From: Betaproteobacteria bacterium
Lineage (GTDB): Bacteria > Pseudomonadota > Gammaproteobacteria > Burkholderiales > SG8-39
DNA: 5,951 nucleotides
Direction of reading: 5' to 3'
Assembly (NCBI GenBank): GCA_019237595.1
Contig: JAFAGU010000176.1
Location: 1 to 5,951, forward strand
The notes under the pieces were generated by a model, which was not told where the DNA came from, searched no databases, and saw only the letters and a list, made by a program, of their open reading frames with translations. Below are positions 1-5,739 of this stretch, in pieces. How positions within the stretch are numbered: position 1 is the first letter of the stretch; each line of letters opens with the position of its first letter. A program made the translations under genes and the position numbers.

Positions 1-713
1 GCCTCGTCGTAGAGCCCGAGGAGCAGTGATCCGACGATGCCCTCGCCGAGCTTGTGCCAGCGGAAGCCGACGACGATGCATTCGGCGGTGCGCGCGTGCT
101 TCACCTTGATCATGGCCCGCTTGCCCGGCTGGTACGGCAGTTCGAGCGGCTTCGCTACGACGCCGTCGAGCCCCGCACCCTCGAAACGCTCGAGCCATTT
201 CATAGCGAGCTTGTGGTCTCGCGTGGCGGGAGTGACCTGCAAAGGAGGTTTTGCATGTTCAAAGAGCTTTTCCAGGAACTCCCGCCTCCGCCGGAAGGGC
301 TCGCCGAGCAACTTCTTTCCCCGAAGGGCCAGGACATCAAAGGCGACGAACGAAGCGGGCGCCTCCCGGGCAAGCCTGGCGACGCGCGAGGCGGCCGGAT
401 GCAGGCGCATCTGCAGGGCGTCGAAGTCGAGGCCCTTCCGGGTTGCGATCACGATCTCGCCGTCGATCACGCAGCCCGCCGGGAGGCGCTCGAGGAAGAG
501 CTCGTGCAAGTCCGGGAAGTAGCGGTCGAAAGGACGCGAATCGCGGCTCTGGATGAACACCTCCGCGGCCGAGCGGAAGACGATCGCGCGGAAGCCGTCC
601 CACTTCGGCTCGTAGAGATAGTCGCCCTCGGGAAGCGCCTCCGCGAGCTTGGCGAGCATCGGCTCGACCGGCGGTTCGAGCGCGAACGCGTGGAGCGCCT
701 TCGGCCGGTCCAT
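1..713 (-). CDS. ATP-dependent DNA ligase, LigC-like (3' part cut by window edge)
   Basis: This gene encodes an ATP-dependent DNA ligase, which seals nicks through an enzyme-lysyl-AMP intermediate. The 237 visible codons cover the adenylation domain and the start of the OB-fold; the stop lies beyond base 1. Nucleotidyltransferase motifs appear in order: EPKWDGFR with adenylated Lys37 (motif I), SRDSRP at 56-61 (Ia), DGE at 84-86 (III), AFDVLAL at 124-130 (IIIa), DGVVAK at 183-188 (IV) and IKVKH at 202-206 (V), followed by the OB start SLLLGLY. The layout and the LDFDALQMRLHP stretch resemble mycobacterial-type LigC, about 350 residues in the family, with no polymerase or nuclease domain before the ligase domain. 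The start ATG sits 5 bases after the stop of the upstream membrane-protein gene, with an AGGAAGG run directly abutting it, so spacing is tight. It is the last visible gene of a three-gene minus-strand operon. The family call is firm; the LigC subtype is from recalled similarity. Confidence 0.9.
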   Translation of the reverse strand, partial: MDRPKALHAFALEPPVEPMLAKLAEALPEGDYLYEPKWDGFRAIVFRSAAEVFIQSRDSRPFDRYFPDLHELFLERLPAGCVIDGEIVIATRKGLDFDALQMRLHPAASRVARLAREAPASFVAFDVLALRGKKLLGEPFRRRREFLEKLFEHAKPPLQVTPATRDHKLAMKWLERFEGAGLDGVVAKPLELPYQPGKRAMIKVKHARTAECIVVGFRWHKLGEGIVGSLLLGLYDE

Positions 714-718
714 CCTTC

Positions 719-1234
719 CTAGACGCGGATGCCTGGTTGCGGCCGAGACGGATCGGGCTGGACGCCGCTCCGGGCGCGCGGCGCTGCCTTCCGCGGGAAT
801 CCGGAGCGATCGGTGTAGTCGCGGTACTGGCGGCCGTCCTTCTCGTCGAGCTCGTCGAGGATCTTCGCGGTCGCGAAGTCGGCGAGCGTCACGCCGGACA
901 CCGCGCCGATCGCTCCCACCGCCGCGAGCTTGCGCTCGCTGGAGGAGAGGCCGGCGCCGAGCGAAGCGAGGTCGAGCGCGTCGCCGGCCACGCGGCCCCA
1001 CACCCACGGCGCGGACTTGCCGGACGCCAGGATGCCGATGCCGGTGATGATCTCGCGCGCTCCATAGAGCGCGATCGTGTCCTCCGCGTCCCGCAGGCCG
1101 AGAGCGCGCGCCATCGAGCGAGGCGCGAGGAGCTCGGCGAGGCCGAGGCCCACGCTGAAAAGCCCGAGGAAGCGGGCGGAGGCCTGGACCGCGCGGCGGC
1201 GGCCGGCAAGGCTTTGCGGAATGCGCATCGTCAT
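719..1234 (-). CDS. Small predicted membrane protein, related to the membrane part of 'cyclase/dehydrase' annotated proteins
   Basis: This encodes a 171-residue protein of unknown function. It has a basic N-terminus (GRRR at 11-14) and three hydrophobic stretches at about 21-37, 61-95 (broken by polar residues) and 102-122. The C-terminal tail is polar, with the stretch YRDYTDRSGFP at 137-147. The LGLAELLAP and YGAREIITGIGIL segments and this tail resemble the membrane portion of proteobacterial proteins often annotated as cyclase/dehydrase or SRPBCC proteins. No SRPBCC domain is present here. I start at the ATG at 1234 because GAGGAG lies 6 bases upstream. A longer frame from 1291 would add 19 residues overlapping the dehydrogenase gene and has no comparable ribosome binding site. 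It lies 10 bases after the dehydrogenase stop and 5 bases before the ligase start, so it is almost certainly co-transcribed with both. Similarity is from memory, so the family call is tentative. Confidence 0.75.
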   Translation of the reverse strand: MTMRIPQSLAGRRRAVQASARFLGLFSVGLGLAELLAPRSMARALGLRDAEDTIALYGAREIITGIGILASGKSAPWVWGRVAGDALDLASLGAGLSSSERKLAAVGAIGAVSGVTLADFATAKILDELDEKDGRQYRDYTDRSGFPRKAAPRARSGVQPDPSRPQPGIRV

Positions 1235-1240
1235 GGCGCT

Positions 1241-1246
1241 CTCCTC
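1241..1246 (-). promoter_or_regulatory. Ribosome binding site of the small membrane protein gene
   Basis: On the minus strand this reads GAGGAG, 6 bases before the ATG at 1234, and overlaps the TGA stop of the dehydrogenase gene (1247-1245). It decides the start in favour of 1234 over the longer frame from 1291 and suggests translational coupling. Confidence 0.7.
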
Positions 1247-2417
1247 AGCTCGGACGCAGGGTGACCTTGACGCAGCTGTCTTCCTTGTCACGGAAGATGC
1301 GGTAGAGCTCGGGCCCGTCCTCGAGCGTGCCGCTGTGCGTGATGACGAACGACGGGTCGATCTCGTCGTCGCGGATCCTGCGCAGCAGGTCGTCGGTCCA
1401 GCGGTTCACGAGCGTCTGGCCCATGCGGAAGGTGAGCCCCTTGTTCATCGCCATGCCGAAGGGGATCTTGTCGACGAGCGCGCTATAGACGCCGGGAACC
1501 GATATCGTCCCCGCGGGACGGCAGGCGTAGATCATCTCGCGCAGCACGTGCGGCCGGTCGGTCTCGGCCATCAGCGCCTGCTTCGCGCGGTCGATCATCG
1601 AGTCGATCGAGTGCGTCGCATGCGCCTCGAGGCCCACCGCGTCGATGCACTTTTCCGGGCCCTTGCCCTGCGTGAGGTCGGCGAGCCGGTCGAGCACGCT
1701 CTCCTCATCGAAGTCGACGGGGATCGCGCCCGCTGCGGCCGCCATGCCGAGCCGGTCGGGAAGATGGTCGATCGAGACGACCTGCTTCGCGCCCATCATG
1801 AGCGCCGAGCGCACGGCGAACTGGCCGACGGGCCCCGCGCCCCAAACGGCGACCGTGTCCGTGGGCTGGATCTCGCATTGCGCCGCCGCCTGCCAGCCGG
1901 TCGGGAAGATGTCGCCCAGGAAAAGCACCTTGTCGTCCGGCAGGCCATCGGGGATCTTCACCGGCGCCACGTCGGCATAGGGCACGCGCACGTACTCGGC
2001 CTGCCCGCCCGCGTAGCCTCCGGTAAGGTGCGTGTAGCCGAAGAGTCCCGCGGTCGTATGCCCGAAGGCCTTGTCGGCGATGTCCATGTTGCGGTTGGTG
2101 CGCTCGCAGACCGAGAAGTTGCCGCGCCGGCACTGGTCGCATTCGCCACAGATGATGGTGAAGGGCACGACGACCCTGTCGCCGACCCTCAGGCGCTTGT
2201 TGCCCGCCCCGACCTCGACCACCTCGCCCATGAACTCGTGCCCCATGATGTCGCCGCTCTTCATGCCCATCATGAAACCGTCGTAGAGGTGCAGGTCCGA
2301 GCCGCAGATGGCGCAGGTGCTCACCTTGACGATTGCGTCGCGCGGGTGCTCGATCACGGGGTCCGGGACGGTGTCGCAGCGGATATCATGCTTGCCATGC
2401 CAGCAAAGGGCTTTCAT
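1245..2417 (-). CDS. Zinc-dependent medium-chain alcohol dehydrogenase, formaldehyde-dehydrogenase-like
   Basis: This encodes a 390-residue NAD-dependent alcohol/aldehyde oxidoreductase of the zinc-containing medium-chain dehydrogenase family, presumably cytosolic. Catalytic-zinc ligands are visible as Cys38 (CAICGSDLH) and the GHE motif at 59-61. The structural-zinc cysteines are 90, 93, 96 and 104. The Rossmann fold carries GAGPVG at 193-198, and Asp217 at the end of the next strand (VVSID) favours NAD over NADP. The insert between lobes (FLGDIFPTGW at 166-175) and the length near 390 fit the glutathione-independent formaldehyde dehydrogenase-like subgroup rather than short classical ADH. 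The start at 2417 is chosen because AGGAG lies 5 bases upstream; a longer frame reaching a GTG at 2474 would add 19 residues across the divergent gene's leader. It is the first gene of the minus-strand operon. The substrate cannot be read from sequence; oxidation of alcohols, formaldehyde or other toxic aldehydes are the candidates. Confidence 0.93.
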   Translation of the reverse strand: MKALCWHGKHDIRCDTVPDPVIEHPRDAIVKVSTCAICGSDLHLYDGFMMGMKSGDIMGHEFMGEVVEVGAGNKRLRVGDRVVVPFTIICGECDQCRRGNFSVCERTNRNMDIADKAFGHTTAGLFGYTHLTGGYAGGQAEYVRVPYADVAPVKIPDGLPDDKVLFLGDIFPTGWQAAAQCEIQPTDTVAVWGAGPVGQFAVRSALMMGAKQVVSIDHLPDRLGMAAAAGAIPVDFDEESVLDRLADLTQGKGPEKCIDAVGLEAHATHSIDSMIDRAKQALMAETDRPHVLREMIYACRPAGTISVPGVYSALVDKIPFGMAMNKGLTFRMGQTLVNRWTDDLLRRIRDDEIDPSFVITHSGTLEDGPELYRIFRDKEDSCVKVTLRPS

Positions 2418-2422
2418 CGAGT

Positions 2423-2427
2423 CTCCT
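2423..2427 (-). promoter_or_regulatory. Ribosome binding site of the zinc-dependent dehydrogenase gene
   Basis: The minus strand reads AGGAG, 5 bases before the ATG at 2417. This supports that start over the upstream GTG at 2474. Confidence 0.7.
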
Positions 2428-2445
2428 GTGGAACCGGGATGGACC

Positions 2446-2451
2446 GGAAGG
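2446..2451 (+). promoter_or_regulatory. Ribosome binding site of the MipA/OmpV-family gene
   Basis: GGAAGG, continuing into more Gs, lies 5 bases before the ATG at 2457. The later in-frame ATG at 2475 lacks a comparable purine-rich site at proper spacing, so this element favours the start at 2457. Confidence 0.5.
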
Positions 2452-2456
2452 GGAAA

Positions 2457-3227
2457 ATGAGCTATCCACGGCACATGAAAGTTTCATTCCCAGCGGGTCT
2501 GCTGCTCCTTTTTCCGGCGCTTGCCCTCGCCCAGGCCGCGGCCGCGCCACCGGAATACGAGAACCTGATCGGCCCGGCAGTGCGCTCGCGCCCGGCCTAC
2601 GACGGGTCCAAATCGCAGCGCCTCGACCTCGTTCCCATCCTCGACTACGAGAAGAACGTCTTCTTCGCCCGCACGGTGCAGGGCGTGCTCGAAGCGGGCG
2701 CTCGCGCGAGCGTAGGCGGCGGCTGGAAGCTCGGCGGCCAGCTCGCCTACGAGGAAGGCCGCAAGGCGAGCGAGTCGAGCCTGCTTCGCAACATGAACAT
2801 TCCCGACGTGAGCGTCGGTCTCTCGGCCGGCCTGCACGCCGAGTGGGAGGGAAAGATCGGCCCGGCGCCGGTGATTTTCGTCGCGCGCTGGCGCGACCAG
2901 CTGCATTCCGACCGCGGTTCGCAAACGGACCTCCGCGGCACGGTGGGCGTTTACGAGAGCGGCCCCGTCCAGGCGGGCGTATACGCGCAGGCGACGTGGG
3001 CGACGCAGAAATCGATGCGCACCTACTACGCCGCGCCCGGATTCGATCCCGGCGGCGGGTTGCTTGGAGTATCGGCCGGCGTGATCGGCTCGTACGACCT
3101 CGCCAAGCGCTGGCAGGCGATCGTCAACCTGGAGGCGCACCGGCTGCAGGGCGACGCGGCGCGAAGCCCGCTCACGGAGAGGCGCTCGAACTACTACCTC
3201 ATCGGCGGGGTCGCGTACCGCTTTTGA
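2457..3227 (+). CDS. MipA/OmpV-family outer membrane protein
   Basis: This encodes a 256-residue outer membrane beta-barrel protein of the MipA/OmpV family. These have been described as MltA-interacting scaffolds and as OmpV-like porins. A signal peptide is visible: a basic n-region (R5, K8), then a hydrophobic run of Ala, Leu, Phe and Pro (about 10-26) ending ALAQA. The mature part begins with a family-typical segment (NLIGPAVRSRPAYDGS) followed by LVPILDYEKNVFFA. Alternating polar and apolar strands follow, and the chain ends in GGVAYRF, with the terminal Phe typical of barrel proteins handled by the Bam complex. The start at 2457 is preferred for its ribosome binding site; ATG 2475 gives a six-residue shorter but still valid signal peptide. 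It lies 35 bases upstream of the dioxygenase with no terminator visible, so it may be the first gene of the same operon and could admit the pathway's substrate; that role is inference. Confidence 0.88.
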   Translation: MSYPRHMKVSFPAGLLLLFPALALAQAAAAPPEYENLIGPAVRSRPAYDGSKSQRLDLVPILDYEKNVFFARTVQGVLEAGARASVGGGWKLGGQLAYEEGRKASESSLLRNMNIPDVSVGLSAGLHAEWEGKIGPAPVIFVARWRDQLHSDRGSQTDLRGTVGVYESGPVQAGVYAQATWATQKSMRTYYAAPGFDPGGGLLGVSAGVIGSYDLAKRWQAIVNLEAHRLQGDAARSPLTERRSNYYLIGGVAYRF

Positions 3228-3230
3228 GAC

Positions 3231-3236
3231 TACACT
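3231..3236 (+). promoter_or_regulatory. Possible -10 element before the dioxygenase gene
   Basis: TACACT lies just after the MipA/OmpV-family stop codon, 26 bases before the dioxygenase start. It matches four of six positions of the TATAAT consensus in an otherwise very GC-rich region. No convincing -35 hexamer is seen 16-18 bases upstream (the stretch there is GGGTCG-like). It may give the ring-cleavage genes their own promoter in addition to read-through. Confidence 0.2.
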
Positions 3237-3262
3237 GCGGTCGCTAGCAGGAGGAGGAACGC

Positions 3263-4174
3263 ATGGCGCAATTCAACGAGGACACCCTCACCGAGGCGGT
3301 CGTCGCCCGCATCAAGGCCGGGACGAAGGACAAGCGCTTCCGCGAGGTCATGGCGAGCGCGGTGAAGCACCTCCACGCGTTCGCGCGCGAAGTGCACCTC
3401 ACCGAGGAGGAATGGTTCGAGGGCATCAAGTTCCTCACCGCGGTCGGCCAGAAGTGCGACGACAAGCGGCAGGAGTTCATCCTGCTCTCCGACATCCTCG
3501 GGCTCTCGATGATGATCGTCGCGCTCAACCACAAGACCATGGCCGGCGCCACGGAGGCGACGGTGCTGGGGCCCTTCTTCGCGCACGGCGCGAAGGAGTA
3601 CGGCTACGGCGGCGACCTCCGCGAAGGCTGCACCGTCAAGGGCGAGGACGTGTACGTGAGCGGCCGCGTGCTTTCGCTCGACGGCAAGCCCGTGCCCAAC
3701 GCGACGCTCGATATCTGGCAGGCGAAGGCCGACGGCATCTACGACGTGCAGACGGAGGGCGGCTTCGAGCTGCGCGGCCGGGTGAAAGCGAACGCGAAGG
3801 GTGAATACGCGTTCAAGAGCTACAAGCCCAAGTTCTACAGCGTGCCGGTCGATGGCCCGGTGGGCGAGCTCATCCGCGCGACCGGCAACCACCACATGCG
3901 GCCCGCGCACATGCACGCCATCGTCTCCGCGCCCGGCTACCAGCAGGTGATCACCCATGTCTTCGTGGAAGGCGACCCGTACCTCGACGGCGACGCGGTC
4001 TACGCGGTCAAGCATTCGCTCGTCGGCGCCTACAAGAAGGTCACCTCCAAGGAGAAGGCGAAGGAGCTCGGCATGCCGAGCCCGTTCCTAACGCTCGAGT
4101 GGGACTTCAGGCTAGCGCCCGAGGCGGGCGTGAAGGCGCGCAAGAAAATTGCCGCGAGCGACGCCGTCTCGTAG
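3263..4174 (+). CDS. Intradiol ring-cleavage dioxygenase, hydroxyquinol 1,2-dioxygenase-like
   Basis: This encodes a 303-residue non-haem Fe(III) dioxygenase that opens catechol-type rings between the two hydroxyls, giving a muconate-type product (maleylacetate if the substrate is hydroxyquinol). The N-terminal helical dimerisation domain spans about 1-110 and the catalytic beta-sandwich about 120-270. The four Fe(III) ligands are visible: Tyr160 (DGIYD), Tyr192 (KFYSVP), and His216 and His218 (RPAHMH). The surrounding DGPVGELIRATG and LDIWQAKADG stretches are family hallmarks. The VLGPFF segment at 101-106 resembles hydroxyquinol dioxygenases more than the EGPLY-type segment of catechol 1,2-dioxygenases. 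A strong AGGAGGAGG run lies about 6 bases before the ATG. The C-terminal coding end is overlapped by the next gene, so the two are probably translationally coupled. Chemistry is secure; the natural substrate (hydroxyquinol, catechol or a substituted ring) is inferred. No maleylacetate reductase is in view. Confidence 0.93.
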   Translation: MAQFNEDTLTEAVVARIKAGTKDKRFREVMASAVKHLHAFAREVHLTEEEWFEGIKFLTAVGQKCDDKRQEFILLSDILGLSMMIVALNHKTMAGATEATVLGPFFAHGAKEYGYGGDLREGCTVKGEDVYVSGRVLSLDGKPVPNATLDIWQAKADGIYDVQTEGGFELRGRVKANAKGEYAFKSYKPKFYSVPVDGPVGELIRATGNHHMRPAHMHAIVSAPGYQQVITHVFVEGDPYLDGDAVYAVKHSLVGAYKKVTSKEKAKELGMPSPFLTLEWDFRLAPEAGVKARKKIAASDAVS

Positions 4175-5051
4175 CAGGGCCCCGGTCGGGGTCGTCGGCC
4201 TCGGCATCATGGGCTCCGCCATGGCGGCGAGCCTGGTCGCCGCCGGGCGCAAGGTGCACGGCTTCGACGTTTCCCGCGACGCGCTGGCGCGCGCGCAAAA
4301 GGAAGGCGTCGTGGCGGAATCCTCGTGCCGCAAGGTCGCGGAGAAGTGCACCGTCCTCATCACTTCGCTTCCGAGCGCCTCGGCGCTGCATTCCGTGGCG
4401 AGAAGCCTCGGCGGCAGGCGCAACGTCGTGCTGGAGACGAGCACGCTGCCGATCGAGGACAAGCTCGCCGCGCGGGACGCGCTCGCGAAGAAAGGCATCG
4501 CCCTCCTCGACTGCCCGCTCTCGGGCACCGGCGCGCAGGCACGAAAGAAGGACCTCGTCGTGCTCGCAAGCGGCGACCGGAAGGCCTTCGCGAAGGCCGA
4601 GCCCCTGCTCGACGGCTTCAGCCGCTCGCACTACTACCTCGGCGAGTTCGGCAACGGCAGCCGGATGAAATTCGTCGCCAACCTGCTCGTGGCGATCCAC
4701 AACGTGGCCGCCGCCGAGGCTTTCGCGCTCGGCATGAAGGCGGGCCTGCCGGCACAGCAGATCTACAGGGTGATCGTCGACGGCGCGGGGAGCTCGCGCA
4801 TGTTCCAGGTGCGCGGGCCGCTCATGGTCGCGGGCAACTACCCCGCGCAGATCCGCATCGACGTCTGGCAGAAGGACATGAAGATCATCGGCGAGTTCGC
4901 GGCGCGGCTCGGCGTCGCGACGCCGCTCTTCAGCGCGACCGGGCCGATCTACAACGCCGCGATGGCCCAGGGCTTCGGCGAGGACGACACCGCGGCGGTC
5001 TGCGCGGTAATCGAGCGCCTGTCGGGCGTGAAAAGGAGGCGACATGGATGA
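4149..5051 (+). CDS. NAD(P)-dependent oxidoreductase, 3-hydroxyisobutyrate dehydrogenase family (TTG start)
   Basis: This encodes a 300-residue beta-hydroxyacid dehydrogenase, which oxidises or reduces a hydroxy-acid/semialdehyde pair. The N-terminal Rossmann domain shows VGVVGLGIMGSAMA with the glycine motif at 17-22. Asp40 at the end of the second strand (GFDVSRD) favours NAD. The substrate segment DCPLSGTGAQ at 121-130 corresponds to the family's D-x-P-x-S-G-G motif, with Thr replacing the second Gly. Catalytic Lys174 and Asn178 sit in NGSRMKFVANLL, opening the C-terminal helical domain. The only usable start is TTG at 4149: an in-frame TGA lies at 4131-4133, and the next ATG (4209) falls inside the Rossmann motif. 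The gene therefore overlaps the dioxygenase by 26 bases, with only a weak purine stretch upstream, consistent with coupled translation. It plausibly handles a ring-fission product or side-chain hydroxy acid, but the substrate is unknown. Confidence 0.88.
   Translation: MPRATPSRSRAPVGVVGLGIMGSAMAASLVAAGRKVHGFDVSRDALARAQKEGVVAESSCRKVAEKCTVLITSLPSASALHSVARSLGGRRNVVLETSTLPIEDKLAARDALAKKGIALLDCPLSGTGAQARKKDLVVLASGDRKAFAKAEPLLDGFSRSHYYLGEFGNGSRMKFVANLLVAIHNVAAAEAFALGMKAGLPAQQIYRVIVDGAGSSRMFQVRGPLMVAGNYPAQIRIDVWQKDMKIIGEFAARLGVATPLFSATGPIYNAAMAQGFGEDDTAAVCAVIERLSGVKRRRHG
5034..5039 (+). promoter_or_regulatory. Ribosome binding site of the cupin gene
   Basis: AGGAGG lies 4 bases before the ATG at 5044, inside the last codons of the oxidoreductase gene. 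It supports the start at 5044 and the 8-base gene overlap. Confidence 0.75.
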
Positions 5052-5739
5052 ATGGAAGAGGATCCGCGCGCTGCCGCGCGCCGAGATGATGAAGCGCGTC
5101 GCGCGCTTCCGCAGCCTCAAGGGCTCCGACGGCGGTCTCCCCGACAGCCCGCTTCCCGAATGCACGCGCAAGCTCTACGCCGTCATCGGCTTCCAGCCGC
5201 CCATGCAGGAGGCGGACTCGATCACCTCCCCGGTCGGCCAGGACGCCTCGTCGAAGCCGGCGATCGCGATCGCCGAGGGCTTCAACCTCGGCTACTGCAA
5301 GGCGAAGCCCGGCAAGGGCCCGCTCATGCACAACCACGACACGAACGAGACGTTCATTCCGATGACCGGCCGCTGGCGCTGCGAGTGGAACGAGGGCGAG
5401 GCGAAGGAGCACGTCGACCTCGGGCCGTACGACGTGATCTCGTTCCCGGTCGGCGTCGCGCGGCGCTTCATGAACGTCACCTACGACGAGCCGGACCGCG
5501 AGCACCTGCTGATGTTCATCATCGGCGGCAACCAGCCGCGCGCCGAGTTCACCCCGGCGGCGATGCAGCGCTGCGAGGCCTGGCAGCGAGGCGAGCAAGG
5601 CTCCGAACGAGCACCACGCAAACCGCGAGCGTCGCGGCGAGGAGCGTCGCGCCCGCGAGCGTCCGCCAGAGCGGCTCGCCGGGGTGCGTCTCGGCGAAGC
5701 GCGCCGCCGCGTAGGCGAGCGCGTCGAGCGGGAAGGTAA
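5044..5739 (+). CDS. Cupin-domain protein with an aberrant arginine-rich C-terminal tail
   Basis: This encodes a 231-residue single-cupin protein of unknown reaction. The conserved-looking part is about residues 1-182. Cupin motif 1 is GPLMHNHDTNETF with probable metal ligands His96, His98 and Glu102, and Gly109 closing the motif. Motif 2 runs from Gly127 through PVGVARRFMN, where Arg140 occupies the place of the usual fourth ligand, His. The start is fixed by AGGAGG 4 bases upstream, and the gene overlaps the oxidoreductase by 8 bases, making it third in the ring-cleavage operon. From about residue 183 the chain turns into Arg/Ala/Ser low complexity with many A-ending codons. That tail is exactly the antisense of the transporter gene on the other strand and probably is not original sequence. 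The natural end was probably near base 5590. Possible roles are a metal-dependent accessory or modifying enzyme, or a regulator, of the aromatic pathway; none can be chosen from sequence. Confidence 0.82.
   Translation: MDEWKRIRALPRAEMMKRVARFRSLKGSDGGLPDSPLPECTRKLYAVIGFQPPMQEADSITSPVGQDASSKPAIAIAEGFNLGYCKAKPGKGPLMHNHDTNETFIPMTGRWRCEWNEGEAKEHVDLGPYDVISFPVGVARRFMNVTYDEPDREHLLMFIIGGNQPRAEFTPAAMQRCEAWQRGEQGSERAPRKPRASRRGASRPRASARAARRGASRRSAPPRRRARRAGR

Noticed and set aside
54..722. Plus-strand frame of 222 codons
   Set aside because: It is antisense to the DNA ligase, which carries the full set of nucleotidyltransferase motifs on the minus strand.
1077..2456. Plus-strand open frame extending the MipA/OmpV-family frame more than 1.3 kb upstream
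   Set aside because: It is antisense to the zinc dehydrogenase, whose zinc and NAD motifs are unmistakable. The translation is Arg/His/Val-rich without family features, and the signal peptide begins only near 2457-2475. Long antisense frames are expected at this GC content.
2418..2474. Extended N-terminus of the zinc dehydrogenase beginning at GTG 2474
   Set aside because: The extra 19 residues lack family similarity and would cover the divergent gene's leader, while ATG 2417 has an AGGAG at correct spacing.
3228..3262. Possible terminator between the outer membrane protein and dioxygenase genes
   Set aside because: No stem-loop followed by a T-run is visible in the 35 bases; only a weak -10-like TACACT and a strong ribosome binding site are present.
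3230..4015. Minus-strand frame of 261 codons opposite the dioxygenase
   Set aside because: It is antisense to a gene with all four iron ligands, and its composition is His/Val/Arg-rich with no recognisable domain.
4107..5171. Minus-strand frame of 354 codons opposite the dehydrogenase and cupin genes
   Set aside because: It is a shadow of two well-supported plus-strand genes; the composition is Arg/Ala/His-rich and no motif is seen.
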